Both the position numbers and the translations under genes were made by a program. Positions 40,935 to 49,589 of a stretch of DNA of 64,000 nt are shown here, in pieces. This DNA is from Virgibacillus_F sp049310925 (GTDB lineage Bacteria > Bacillota > Bacilli > Bacillales > Amphibacillaceae), in NCBI RefSeq assembly GCF_049310925.1, contig NZ_JBMERP010000001.1:62001-126000 (forward strand), given 5' to 3'. Each line of letters begins with the position of its first letter. Position 1 is the stretch's first letter. The notes beneath the pieces were generated by a model that saw only the letters and a program-made list of their open reading frames with translations, had not been told where the DNA came from and searched no databases.

Positions 40935-41624
40935 ATGACAATGCCGACAATAATGATTAAGGATGTGCCTAAAGAAGATCGCCCAAGGGAACGCTTGTTG
41001 AAGCTTGGGTCTGGTCATTTATCTAACCAGGAGTTATTGGCGATATTACTTGGGACCGGGACCAAGGAAGAATCTGTAATGACATTATCTCAACGAATAC
41101 TAATGCATTTTGAAGGATTAAAACTATTGAAGGATGCGACGATTGAAGAGTTAACTGCTATAAGAGGTATAGGTGAAGCTAAAGGAGTTTTAATTCTTTC
41201 CGCAATTGAAATTGGTAAAAGGATGAATCAATACAAGCCTAATGACCGATACGTAATTCGATCCCCAGAAGATGGAGCAGATTATGTTATGGAGGAGATG
41301 CGAAATTTAAATCAAGAACACTTTGTTGTATTATTTTTAAACACAAAAAACCAAATTATTCATAATCAAACCATTTTTATCGGAAGTCTAAATGCATCAA
41401 TTGTTCATCCAAGAGAAGTTTATCGTGAAGCTGTTAAACGTTCCGCTGCATCTATAATCTGTGCACACAATCACCCATCTGGTGACCCCACCCCTTCCCA
41501 AGAAGATATTCATGTAACCCGTCGTTTAGTTGAATCAGGAAAAATGATTGGTATCGAATTGCTTGATCATTTAATTATTGGTGATAGGAAATTTGTATCA
41601 CTTAAAGAAAAAGGATACTTATAA
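40935..41624 (+). CDS. radC: RadC/YsxA family JAB-domain protein
   Basis: A 229-residue member of the RadC (DUF2466) family; the DNA repair label is historical and its biochemical role is unsettled. An N-terminal helix-hairpin-helix region (LSNQELLAILLGTGTK; LTAIRGIGEAKG) is followed by an MPN/JAB+ metalloprotease-like domain with HNHPSGDPTPSQED, the metal ligands. ATG 40935 follows AAGGGGGAAA; the open frame extends 17 codons further without homology. It lies between spoIIB and mreB, as ysxA does in B. subtilis. Confidence 0.93.
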   Translation: MTMPTIMIKDVPKEDRPRERLLKLGSGHLSNQELLAILLGTGTKEESVMTLSQRILMHFEGLKLLKDATIEELTAIRGIGEAKGVLILSAIEIGKRMNQYKPNDRYVIRSPEDGADYVMEEMRNLNQEHFVVLFLNTKNQIIHNQTIFIGSLNASIVHPREVYREAVKRSAASIICAHNHPSGDPTPSQEDIHVTRRLVESGKMIGIELLDHLIIGDRKFVSLKEKGYL

Positions 41625-41675
41625 CACTATCTATTTTTACGTTTTTTTCGTATAATTATTATTAGGAAACAATTC

Positions 41676-41718
41676 AGCGCCATTTTTCAATTGCTATTGA
41701 AATTGGCGCTTATTATGA
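41676..41718 (+). terminator. Strong hairpin after radC
   Basis: AGCGCCA and TTTCAAT pair with ATTGAAA and TGGCGCT around a 4-nt loop, giving about 14 bp with a small internal loop. The following tract is TATTATG, so the T run is poor. Confidence 0.6.
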
Positions 41719-41790
41719 TTACGAATAAACATGTGGAAATTTGCTTACTATTTTACCGATCAAAATGCACGTTATATTATGTTGTTCACG

Positions 41791-41819
41791 TTGCATAAAC
41801 CACTTTTAATCGATATAGT
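41791..41819 (+). promoter_or_regulatory. Promoter of mreBCD
   Basis: TTGCAT (41791-41796), 17-bp spacer, TATAGT (41814-41819), 49 bp before mreB. Confidence 0.6.
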
Positions 41820-41868
41820 AAACCTACATATTACAAACGAATAGTGAGAATTGGAAAGGGAGATCTCT

Positions 41869-42909
41869 TTGGGTATATTTGATTTTTCGCAAGATTTAGG
41901 AATAGATTTAGGAACTGCTAATAGCCTTGTCTTTGTAAAAGGAAAAGGTGTGGTTGTTCGTGAGCCATCAGTCGTTGCTAAAAACATTGAAACAGGGCAG
42001 GTACAGGCAGTTGGAAGTTCAGCACGGAATATGATCGGTAGAACACCTGGTAATATTTCTGTTATCCGTCCAATGAAAGACGGGGTTATTGCAGATTACG
42101 AGACAACCGCTATAATGATGAAATATTATATAAAGAAAGCTATGCGTAACCGTTCTATTTTCGCAAAAAAACCTAATGTAATGATATGTGTCCCATCTGG
42201 TATAACAATGGTTGAAGAACGTGCTGTTATTGATGCAACAAAACAAGCGGGCGCTAGGGATGCATTTCCAATTGCAGAACCTTTTGCAGCGGCAATTGGA
42301 GCAGGACTTCCAGTTTGGGAACCAACTGGCAGTATGATTGTTGATATTGGTGGTGGAACTACAGAGGTTGCTGTTATATCTTTAGGCGGGATTGTTACGA
42401 GTCAATCAATTCGTGTTGCAGGAGACAAAATGGATGAAGCTATAATTTCTTATATTAAGAAAAATTACAACCTTATGATTGGTGAAAGAACAGCAGAGTC
42501 GATAAAAATGGATATAGGCAGCGCTAGTGAAGTTGCTGATAACGTTGAAATGGAAATACGTGGGCGGGATTTGTTAACTGGTTTACCAAAAACCATTACA
42601 ATTACTGCAAATGAAATTGCCTCTTCGTTAAAAGATATAGTAGACGCGATCATTGAGTCAGTTAAGAATACATTAGAAAAAACACCTCCAGAACTGGCAG
42701 CAGATATTATGGATCGTGGGATTGTTCTCTCAGGTGGGGGTTCTCTTTTGAAGAATTTAGATACTGTTTTAAGTGATGAGACAAAAATGCCTGTATTTGT
42801 AACAGATGATCCACTAGATAGTGTTGCAATCGGCACAGGTAAATCTTTAGAATACATTCAGCATTTTCGATCCCATCCGAATGTATCTTCTCGTCCAACT
42901 GTCGATTAA
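41869..42909 (+). CDS. mreB: Rod shape-determining protein MreB
   Basis: Actin-like ATPase that organises side-wall synthesis in rods. Phosphate loops and hinge motifs are intact: DLGIDLGTANSLVF, DIGGGTTEVAVISLGG and DRGIVLSGGGSLLKNLD. TTG 41869 (start GIFDFSQDLGIDLG) aligns with other Bacillus MreB proteins and has GAAAGGGAG upstream; an in-frame TTG at 41851 is less suitable. 346 residues. First of mreBCD-minCD. Confidence 0.96.
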   Translation: MGIFDFSQDLGIDLGTANSLVFVKGKGVVVREPSVVAKNIETGQVQAVGSSARNMIGRTPGNISVIRPMKDGVIADYETTAIMMKYYIKKAMRNRSIFAKKPNVMICVPSGITMVEERAVIDATKQAGARDAFPIAEPFAAAIGAGLPVWEPTGSMIVDIGGGTTEVAVISLGGIVTSQSIRVAGDKMDEAIISYIKKNYNLMIGERTAESIKMDIGSASEVADNVEMEIRGRDLLTGLPKTITITANEIASSLKDIVDAIIESVKNTLEKTPPELAADIMDRGIVLSGGGSLLKNLDTVLSDETKMPVFVTDDPLDSVAIGTGKSLEYIQHFRSHPNVSSRPTVD

Positions 42910-42925
42910 GAAGTAGGTGTAATTA

Positions 42926-43807
42926 ATGCTGTTTTTCAGAAAAAAACGATTGTTTATTATTTTAATTGGAATTATTGTTCTGGTAGTGTTAATCGGATTC
43001 TCCCTAAAGGGCAGAGACGAATTAACTACTCCAGAGCAATTTATAAAGGACACAGTTGGATGGGCTCAAAGTGTTGTTCACACTCCAGTTAATTTTGTAA
43101 CAAATATTTTCACTAATATTGATGATTTGAAGGATACGTACAAAGAAAACGAATTACTCAAAGAGAAGCTAGCACAGTACAGAAGCTTGATTTATGAAGT
43201 TCAGGAAATTAAAGAAGACAATGAAAAACTAAGAGAAACACTGGATAAAACTGAAAGTATTCGCGATTTCAATCCAATACAGGCAACCGTTATATCCCGA
43301 ACCCCCGAGCGTTGGGTTGAACAGGTAACGATAAATAAAGGGAAACTAGATGGAGTTAGTGCCAATATGGCTGTAATTACAAGCGCCGGTATGGTTGGTA
43401 AAATACAAACTCCGTCAAAAACCTCCTCAACTGTCAAATTGTTGACTGGATTTGATCAATTCAACCGTATTTCTGCAACTATATCTCGAGAAAAAGGAAA
43501 TGATATTTTCGGATTAATTGAAGAATACAACGAAGAAACTAATTCATTACTGTTTAAGATAATTGAAGAATCTGAGTCAGATTTAAATAAAGGTGAGCTG
43601 GTGGTATCTTCAGGTATGGGCGGGGTATTCCCGGCAGGATTAGTAATAGGAACAGTTAAAGAAGTTGTTCCGGATCAGTATGGATTAACGAGAACTGCAT
43701 TGGTTAAACCCGCAGCAAATATGTATGAAATTAATAACTTGATTGTGGTCGATCGCACAATTGCCGAGAAGGATAAGACAGAAGAGGTACAGGAGGATAA
43801 ACAATAA
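42926..43807 (+). CDS. mreC: Rod shape-determining protein MreC
   Basis: Bitopic membrane protein of the elongasome. N-terminal basic residues and one transmembrane helix (about 8-27; LFIILIGIIVLVVLIGF) lead to a coiled coil (about 65-105), then the beta-barrel domain (about 115-275; VISRTPERWVEQVTINKG, GMVGKI, VVSSGMGGVFPAGLVIG). 293 residues with an acidic C-terminal tail. Its stop overlaps the mreD start by one base. Confidence 0.95.
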   Translation: MLFFRKKRLFIILIGIIVLVVLIGFSLKGRDELTTPEQFIKDTVGWAQSVVHTPVNFVTNIFTNIDDLKDTYKENELLKEKLAQYRSLIYEVQEIKEDNEKLRETLDKTESIRDFNPIQATVISRTPERWVEQVTINKGKLDGVSANMAVITSAGMVGKIQTPSKTSSTVKLLTGFDQFNRISATISREKGNDIFGLIEEYNEETNSLLFKIIEESESDLNKGELVVSSGMGGVFPAGLVIGTVKEVVPDQYGLTRTALVKPAANMYEINNLIVVDRTIAEKDKTEEVQEDKQ

Positions 43808-44340
43808 TGAAACGTTTATACCTCCCACTTATTCTGTTTGTCTTTGTTATACTAGAAGGTGTAGCTATAGAATTGTTACCCTCTGACCTTGTTATGAATA
43901 ATTTACTTATTATCCCACATTGGGTGTTTGTCTTTTTGTTATACATGGCAATATTTTATGATAGTGACCATACATATTTTTCTGTACTGTATGGCGCGAT
44001 TTTTGGTATGTTAATTGATATAGTCTACACAGGAGTTTTAGGTGTTTATATGTTTGCATATGCATTTACAATTTATCTTTTGCATGGTATTAGTAAATTT
44101 GTACATGGAAATATACATGTAACTATTTTATTGGGTATAATTGGTATTATGTTTGCTGATTTTATAATTTATTTAATATTTTCAGTAGTTGGATTAACAG
44201 ATATGGTTCTAGCGAATTACCTGCTTTACCGAATGGTACCAACAATACTAGCAAATTTATTGCTGTTAATAGTTTTATATCCTATTATTAAAAATCGTTT
44301 AATCAAATGGCAGGATGACCAAATATCTAAAACTAATTAA
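43807..44340 (+). CDS. mreD: Rod shape-determining protein MreD
   Basis: A 177-residue integral membrane protein with five to six hydrophobic segments, the third elongasome component with MreB and MreC. Typical bits are GAIFGMLIDIVYTGVLGVY and MFADFIIYLIF. The ATG overlaps the mreC TAA (TAATG), showing translational coupling. minC follows after 67 bp, probably in the same transcript. Confidence 0.94.
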   Translation: MKRLYLPLILFVFVILEGVAIELLPSDLVMNNLLIIPHWVFVFLLYMAIFYDSDHTYFSVLYGAIFGMLIDIVYTGVLGVYMFAYAFTIYLLHGISKFVHGNIHVTILLGIIGIMFADFIIYLIFSVVGLTDMVLANYLLYRMVPTILANLLLLIVLYPIIKNRLIKWQDDQISKTN

Positions 44341-44407
44341 CCACAATTTACAAGTCTATTATTATTATTTGCTCAAAAATGCTTTGAGATTATTGAGGTG
44401 AAATTAC

Positions 44408-45094
44408 ATGCAAGAAAAAAAACAATTAATTACTATAAAGGGTACAAGAGACGGGCTTACCCTGTTTATAGAAGACTCTTGCTCTTACGATGAAGCATAC
44501 TATGACTTGAGTGAAAAATTATCAATAAATAGACCACAAAAAGATGAACCTGTTGTCCCAGTAAGTGTTAAACTTGGGAACCGCTACTTGGAACAGACTG
44601 AATTGAATCAGTTAACAGAATTAATCAGTAATGGAAACCACTTCACCGTAGAATCGATTGAGTCCAATGTGGTGTCTCGCCAGGATGCGTTATCATGGAT
44701 GGAAGATAGTGAAATAAAAACATTAAACCGTATAGTTAGATCTGGACAAGTAGTAGAAGTAAGGGGTGATTTACTACTGATTGGTGATGTAAACCCTGGT
44801 GGTAGGGTCGTATCTACTGGGAACATTTATGTGATGGGCAGTTTACAAGGGATTGCCCACGCTGGTTTTAATGGGAATCGTGGTGCAATAATCGTGGCTT
44901 CTTATATGAAACCCAGCCAGCTCCGAATTGCAGACTATATTAGTCGAGCACCAGATTATGAATCTGAGGGTGTATACATGGAATGTGGCCGAATCGATGA
45001 AAAGCAAGATAAAATTGTTATTGATAGACTACAAGTTCTTTCACATAAACAGATTGATTTGAGTGGGTTCGAGAGGAGAATAAATAATGGGTGA
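44408..45094 (+). CDS. minC: Septum site-determining protein MinC
   Basis: Inhibits FtsZ polymerisation away from mid-cell. An N-terminal FtsZ-interacting domain (1-100) is followed by the C-terminal beta-helix (about 110-215; GDLLLIGDVNPGGRVVSTG, IYVMGSLQGIAHAGF), which binds MinD. 228 residues. The last eight bases overlap minD. Confidence 0.95.
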   Translation: MQEKKQLITIKGTRDGLTLFIEDSCSYDEAYYDLSEKLSINRPQKDEPVVPVSVKLGNRYLEQTELNQLTELISNGNHFTVESIESNVVSRQDALSWMEDSEIKTLNRIVRSGQVVEVRGDLLLIGDVNPGGRVVSTGNIYVMGSLQGIAHAGFNGNRGAIIVASYMKPSQLRIADYISRAPDYESEGVYMECGRIDEKQDKIVIDRLQVLSHKQIDLSGFERRINNG

Positions 45095-45884
45095 AGCAAT
45101 TGTTATCACATCAGGTAAAGGCGGAGTTGGTAAAACAACTACAACTGCAAATGTAGGAACAGCTTTAGCACTAATGGAGAAAAAGGTATGCTTAATTGAT
45201 ACTGACATTGGGTTACGGAATCTTGATGTAGTTATGGGGTTAGAAAATCGAATTATTTACGATATCGTAGACGTCATACAAGAAAGATGTAAGCTGAAAC
45301 AGGCGTTGATTAAGGATAAGCGTTTTGATGACTTGGTTTTATTACCAGCAGCTCAAACAAGTGATAAATCGGCTGTAACCACTGACGGAATGAAAAAAAT
45401 TATAGCTGAACTGAAACAGGATTATGATTATATCATAATTGATTGTCCAGCTGGCATAGAGCAAGGTTTTCAAAACGCGGTTGCAGGAGCTGATAAAGCA
45501 ATAGTTGTAACTACTCCAGAAAAAGCAAGTGTACGGGACGCTGACAGGATTATCGGGCTATTGGAGAAAGAAGATATTGAACCACCTAGTCTAGTAATCA
45601 ATAGGATTCGTACACATATGATGAAAAATGGGGATATGCTTGATGTAGATGATGTTATTCAAATACTTTCTATAGACCTGATTGGTATAGTTGTTGATGA
45701 TGATTCAGTTATAAAAGCATCCAATTTAGGTGAGCCAGTAGCTCTACTCCCTAATACGAGTGCCTCCATATCATATCGGAATATAGCAAGAAGAATTCTC
45801 GGTGAAACAGTACCGTTGCAATCTCTAGAGAATGATAAAGGGATGTTTAAGAAGTTAAAAGGCTTTTTTGGAATGAACTCCTAA
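45087..45884 (+). CDS. minD: Septum site-determining ATPase MinD
   Basis: Deviant Walker A ATPase (SGKGGVGKTTTT) that recruits MinC to the membrane in its ATP form. Other signatures: DTDIGLRNLDVVMG, IIDCPAGIEQGF. The C-terminal amphipathic membrane-targeting helix is present (MFKKLKGFFGM). 265 residues. minE is absent, as expected for Bacillaceae that use DivIVA/MinJ. Confidence 0.96.
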   Translation: MGEAIVITSGKGGVGKTTTTANVGTALALMEKKVCLIDTDIGLRNLDVVMGLENRIIYDIVDVIQERCKLKQALIKDKRFDDLVLLPAAQTSDKSAVTTDGMKKIIAELKQDYDYIIIDCPAGIEQGFQNAVAGADKAIVVTTPEKASVRDADRIIGLLEKEDIEPPSLVINRIRTHMMKNGDMLDVDDVIQILSIDLIGIVVDDDSVIKASNLGEPVALLPNTSASISYRNIARRILGETVPLQSLENDKGMFKKLKGFFGMNS

Positions 45885-45889
45885 AATAC

Positions 45890-45927
45890 AAAGATACAAA
45901 GAACATTAATCGTTCTAAGTATCTTTT
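45890..45927 (+). terminator. mre-min operon terminator
   Basis: AAAGATAC plus AAAGAAC pairs with GTTCT plus GTATCTTT, followed by TTTT. It ends three bases before the MITE-like element at 45930. Confidence 0.85.
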
Positions 45928-45929
45928 TT

Positions 45930-46735
45930 TAGGTTCTATTCGTAAGTTGTGTTGCTGTTTAACTTTATAGTTGATGCAAACTGCGACATAGTGAAAACTT
46001 TTCCGACGCCGTTCCGGCAGAATACTTCGCTTTCACCACTCCGGGTACAAGTGCGACAACTGCTCAAGCTGACGCTTTCACAGTGTCTTCTATGACGCCT
46101 GGCACGTCCTCAGCCTCCTAAGAAGCAAAGAAAGCTTCTTCCGGGGTCTTCGGACGCGTGCTGTTCTAAGCAGGAGTCTACGTATTTCTGCCTTCACTAA
46201 GATAGAAACATGTAATGAACCCTATGTTTCATGGGACTCCTTGTTCCTTGAAGAGAAAAGCTATTTAAGCTGCGGAAAAATGCATGTCTCCAGTGGGAAA
46301 GGAACGAGGCCGCTGAAAAAGTTAAATGTAGTACAAAATGTGTCGATTTGCCGTCGCATCTTCGAATATACTTCGCGCACCTTAGGGAGAGTGCCGAGCC
46401 TCCTCGGACTACCGTCCTGCGGGGTCTCGTCGATCTCTTACTTCCCGCAGGAGTCTACGTATATTCAAGATGCTAATTTGAAGAGAAAAGTTAAATTTTT
46501 AAAATCTACCGTTTTTTCAGTGGCCTGGAAAGGAACAGTCTGAAGACCCCGCAGTGAGCGGTTTTTGCTCCGAGGAGGCTGAAGCGTTCCCCACGGAAAG
46601 CGAGTGTTTTCAGCAGCGCTGGGTCAGCACCAATTTAGTAAAGGGTGGTAGAAAATCAACCTAACAGTTTCGTCACAGTTTATAGGTTTTATGTCAAAAA
46701 CAACAATCTTTTAGAGAATAGCTTTTCTTTAAAGA
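45930..46735 (+). mobile_element. MITE-like non-coding element, copy 2 (long)
   Basis: About 800 bp without a credible gene. The left end (AGGTTCTATTCGTAAGTTGT and the following ...AAACTGCGACATAGTGAAAA) matches the left end of the 49590 copy. The right end (CAGTTTATAGGTTTTATGTC ... AATAGCTTTT) matches that copy's right end and is an imperfect inverted version of the left end. Internal modules recur: CGCGCACCTTAGGG, GAGCCTCCTCGG and CCGCAGGAGTC, the last also as AGCAGGAGTC. It is more GC-rich than its surroundings. It splits minD from spoIVFA, neighbours in B. subtilis. Confidence 0.65.
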
Positions 46736-46744
46736 AGTAGTTTA

Positions 46745-46773
46745 TCATATCTTGTCCATTTGTTTCATATAAT
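46745..46773 (+). promoter_or_regulatory. Sigma-E-type promoter of spoIVFA/FB
   Basis: TCATATC (46745-46751), exactly 14 bp, CATATAAT (46766-46773), a good match to the sigma-E consensus. The spoIVF operon is known to be sigma-E dependent. It lies just outside the MITE-like element. Confidence 0.7.
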
Positions 46774-46804
46774 TGAATGAAAGTATGACAAAGGACGTGA
46801 GAAT

Positions 46805-47578
46805 GTGGATCCAAAACTTAATAAAGTTCGTAAATCAATTTCATCCAGAAAAAAAGCACGTGGTGTAACTAATTCTGATTCAATTCAAAATCAATTTTCT
46901 CAATTTCAAGTTCAGGAAGAGGAAAAACACGGTTATTTCCCAATTTTCACTGATGCCTCATCATTACAAAAAAGAAAAAGCAAAATGGTTTCCAGTTTTG
47001 TTTTTAAAGGGATTTTATCGAGTATTTTGTTTCTTGGAACTGCGCTTTTGTTACAGTCAACCAATGATGCTTTAGAGAATCCCAAAGTTGTGGCGAAGAG
47101 TCTGCTGACAAATGAGTTCCCATTTGCAAAAGTAAATCAGTGGTATCAGCAATCTTTTGGCACGCCAGTAGCATTAACTCCCAGCGATAATAAAGTAATG
47201 ACAAGTGAATTCAACCCTATGTTTGCTTTACCGGTATCTGGGAGCATAGCAGAGTCGTTTCAAACTAATGGTGAAGGAGTGTTAATTTCACCCAGTGAAT
47301 CCTCTAGTATTTCTGCTATACGCCAAGGTGTCATTATTTTTGCAGGGAATGACCCAGAAACGAGTAAAACGGTCGTCGTCCAGCATCCAGATGGCAGTAC
47401 TTCAACGTATGGTCATTTGAGCGCTATCAATGTTCATCTGTACCAGGCAGTGAACAGTAATCAGGTGATTGGCAATTTTGTTCCATCAGACAGCAGTTCA
47501 AGTGTTTACTTTGCCGTTAAAAAAAATGATCAGTTTGTTGACCCTTTGCAGGTAATTGAAGTCGATGACCAATCGTAA
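46805..47578 (+). CDS. spoIVFA: Stage IV sporulation protein FA
   Basis: SpoIVFA holds the SpoIVFB protease in an inhibited complex with BofA in the outer forespore membrane. The 257-residue protein has a charged N-terminus, one transmembrane helix (about 66-86; FKGILSSILFLGTALLL) and a C-terminal LytM/M23-like domain (about 135-255; VVVQHPDGSTSTYGHLS). The first metal motif of active M23 enzymes (HxGxD) reads GEGVLIS, so it should be catalytically dead, as expected. GTG 46805 follows AAAGGA. It overlaps spoIVFB by 14 bases. Confidence 0.92.
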   Translation: MDPKLNKVRKSISSRKKARGVTNSDSIQNQFSQFQVQEEEKHGYFPIFTDASSLQKRKSKMVSSFVFKGILSSILFLGTALLLQSTNDALENPKVVAKSLLTNEFPFAKVNQWYQQSFGTPVALTPSDNKVMTSEFNPMFALPVSGSIAESFQTNGEGVLISPSESSSISAIRQGVIIFAGNDPETSKTVVVQHPDGSTSTYGHLSAINVHLYQAVNSNQVIGNFVPSDSSSSVYFAVKKNDQFVDPLQVIEVDDQS

Positions 47579-48425
47579 ATTGTTTCCTATTATACATTTA
47601 CATCCACTATTAATCACTTTTCTTTTAATTGGATTTATTACGGGAACGTTCATGGAAATCGTTGTCATGCTAGCTATAGTGTTTTTTCATGAAATTGGAC
47701 ATTATGTAATGGCAACTTCTTTCAAGTGGAGAATCAAGAGTATAACATTATGGGTTTTCGGAGGCGTGATGGAAACCGATGAATTCGGTAATAAACCTTT
47801 GTATGAAGAAGCATTGGTAAGCATAGCCGGACCAATGCAACATGCATTCATTTACCTTTTTATCGTGATACTAATGCCAATGAATTTCTTTCCAAACTCG
47901 ATTATGGAATTAATTATCTATTATAATAATGTTATCTTACTTTTTAATTTGTTGCCTATCTGGCCATTAGACGGTGGAAAGCTTTTATTTACATTGTTGT
48001 CAGCCTACTTACCATACAAAAAAGCTCATACGAACATAATTCTGATTTCAGTGTCTATTAGTGTTTGCATCTTGTTTTTATTACTGTTTGTTTTACCATT
48101 TACTTTGAGCTCCTTATTTATTTTTCTGTTTATTCTTTTAGAGAATCGGACCGAATGGAAACAAAGGTATTATGTTTTTTTACGCTTTTTGTCAAAGCGT
48201 TTTTATAGTGAGCATCAAGTGAAAAAAGTATCTCCGATTAGGGTCGCGGATTATTATTCCTTATTTGATGTATTTTCACTTTTTGCGAGAGAGAGGAATC
48301 ATATTATTTATATTTCTTATCCTGAGGGACGTAAAAAAAGGATCACTGAAAGAGACTGCCTCAAAAGTTATTTCCAGTATAAACAGTACAATATTACAAT
48401 TGACGAAGTCAGTAGAATGAAGTAA
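47565..48425 (+). CDS. spoIVFB: Stage IV sporulation intramembrane metalloprotease FB
   Basis: Site-2 type (M50) protease that removes the pro-sequence of sigma-K. The zinc motif HEIGH (about residue 45) is inside a membrane segment, and the third ligand lies in LLPIWPLDGGKLLF. About six membrane segments and a C-terminal cytosolic CBS-like region (about 215-285) that senses ATP in B. subtilis. ATG 47565 is chosen over TTG 47556 for its position within spoIVFA. 286 residues. Confidence 0.94.
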   Translation: MTNRKLFPIIHLHPLLITFLLIGFITGTFMEIVVMLAIVFFHEIGHYVMATSFKWRIKSITLWVFGGVMETDEFGNKPLYEEALVSIAGPMQHAFIYLFIVILMPMNFFPNSIMELIIYYNNVILLFNLLPIWPLDGGKLLFTLLSAYLPYKKAHTNIILISVSISVCILFLLLFVLPFTLSSLFIFLFILLENRTEWKQRYYVFLRFLSKRFYSEHQVKKVSPIRVADYYSLFDVFSLFARERNHIIYISYPEGRKKRITERDCLKSYFQYKQYNITIDEVSRMK

Positions 48426-48442
48426 ACTTTTAGAATGGTTGC

Positions 48443-48472
48443 TTGACATACTCTATTAAAACATGATAATAT
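48443..48472 (+). promoter_or_regulatory. Promoter of rplU-prp-rpmA
   Basis: TTGACA (48443-48448) and TAATAT (48467-48472; spacer 18) or overlapping GATAAT (48465-48470; spacer 16). Confidence 0.7.
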
Positions 48473-48479
48473 CAATACG

Positions 48480-48585
48480 TTAAACATCGTAGTAGCACCA
48501 AATGCTACAACCGCACAGAATAGGTTTTAAAACTTCTTGTAAGTTACCTACTATGGCGAGTCTGAGTCAGTTAGGGAGGTGCAGT
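48480..48585 (+). ncRNA. Ribosomal protein L21 leader
   Basis: The untranslated leader of rplU holds conserved-looking hairpin elements (GTAGTAGCACCAAATGCTAC; AACTTCTTGTAAGTT). Firmicute rplU genes are known to carry an L21 leader RNA that binds L21 for autoregulation. Assigned by position and hairpins, not by covariance model. Confidence 0.65.
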
Positions 48586-48588
48586 AAT

Positions 48589-48897
48589 ATGTACGCAATT
48601 ATTGAAACAGGTGGTAAACAAATCAAAGTTACAGAAGGTCAGGAAATTATTGTTGAAAAGGTTGTAGGAGATACAAATGAATCTATTACCTTTGACAAAG
48701 TGCTTTTTGTTGGTGGAGATGATGTTAAAGTTGGAACTCCATATGTAAGTGGAGCAACGGTAACTGCTAAAGTTGATAAACATGGCCGTCAAAAGAAGGT
48801 CACTGTTATTAAATTTAAAGCAAAGAAAAACTATCGCCGTAAGCAAGGTCATCGTCAGCCATATACTAAATTGGTTATTGATAAAATTAATTTATAA
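48589..48897 (+). CDS. rplU: Ribosomal protein L21 (bL21)
   Basis: 102-residue 50S subunit protein, binding 23S rRNA. MYAIIETGGKQIKVTEGQ and the basic C-terminal KKNYRRKQGHRQPYTKL are family hallmarks. ATG 48589 follows AGGGAGGTGC; a longer open frame upstream is leader RNA. First gene of rplU-prp-rpmA. Confidence 0.98.
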   Translation: MYAIIETGGKQIKVTEGQEIIVEKVVGDTNESITFDKVLFVGGDDVKVGTPYVSGATVTAKVDKHGRQKKVTVIKFKAKKNYRRKQGHRQPYTKLVIDKINL

Positions 48898-48909
48898 AGG
48901 TAAATGCAT

Positions 48910-49239
48910 ATGATCCAAGTAACTGTTTATCGTAAAGATAACCAAATACATGCCTTTCAAATCAAAGGTCATGCTGATAGCGGTCCATACGGATATGATT
49001 TAGTATGTGCTGGAGTATCAGCAGTGACATTTGGGGCAGTAAATGCAGTAATGAAGTTGTGTGATACAGACTTGGAAATTGAACAAGCAGGTGAAGGTGG
49101 GTATCTTCATGTATCTATCCCAAGTCATTTAAACAACGTTGAATTGGAGAAGATACAACTATTGTTCGAAAGTATGGTTATTTCACTTGAAACCATTGAA
49201 CTGGAATACAGTCAATTTGTAACAATACAGAATAAATAA
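48910..49239 (+). CDS. prp: Ribosomal-processing cysteine protease Prp (YsxB)
   Basis: Prp removes the N-terminal extension of L27 in Firmicutes. The catalytic His and Cys are in KGHADSGPYGYDLVCAGVSA. ATG 48910 (MIQVTVYRK) has AAAGG eight bases upstream; the ATG six bases earlier is too close to it. 109 residues. It sits between rplU and its substrate gene rpmA, the usual order. Confidence 0.95.
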   Translation: MIQVTVYRKDNQIHAFQIKGHADSGPYGYDLVCAGVSAVTFGAVNAVMKLCDTDLEIEQAGEGGYLHVSIPSHLNNVELEKIQLLFESMVISLETIELEYSQFVTIQNK

Positions 49240-49253
49240 GGAGGTGCAGCAAT

Positions 49254-49544
49254 ATGTTACGTCTAGATTTACAATTTTTCTCTCAGAAAAAAGGTGCAGG
49301 TAGTACAAAGAACGGTCGTGATTCCCATTCTAAACGTCTTGGTTCTAAACGCGCTGATGGACAGTTTGTAACTGGTGGATCTATTTTGTATCGTCAACGC
49401 GGTACTAAAATTTATCCTGGTGAAAACGTAGGACGCGGTGGAGATGATACACTTTTTGCTAAGGCTGATGGTATCGTAAAATTTGAACGCTATGGTCGCG
49501 ATCGCAAAAAAGTAAGTGTTTATCCAAGTGCACAAGAAGCTTAA
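49254..49544 (+). CDS. rpmA: Ribosomal protein L27 (bL27) with cleavable N-terminus
   Basis: 96-residue 50S protein whose N-terminal tail reaches the peptidyl transferase centre. The start MLRLDLQFFSQKKGAGSTKN carries the Firmicute extension ending in the LQFF-type Prp cleavage site before the mature KKG(A)GS tail. The core GRDSHSKRLGSKRADGQ and GENVGRGGDDTLFA are normal. ATG follows GGAGGTGC; terminator at 49553. Confidence 0.98.
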   Translation: MLRLDLQFFSQKKGAGSTKNGRDSHSKRLGSKRADGQFVTGGSILYRQRGTKIYPGENVGRGGDDTLFAKADGIVKFERYGRDRKKVSVYPSAQEA

Positions 49545-49552
49545 ATTTAAAA

Positions 49553-49587
49553 AAACTCCAATCAATTTTCTGATTGGAGTTTTTTTA
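49553..49587 (+). terminator. rplU-prp-rpmA terminator
   Basis: ACTCCAATCA / TGATTGGAGT perfect stem with T run, immediately after rpmA and immediately before the element at 49590. Confidence 0.95.
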
Positions 49588-49589
49588 AT

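Noticed and set aside
46241..46543. 100-codon ORF between minD and spoIVFA
   Set aside because: It lies inside the MITE-like element, has no ribosome-binding site of note and a composition unlike a natural protein (clustered Ser, Cys, Gly, Arg from GC-rich repeat modules).
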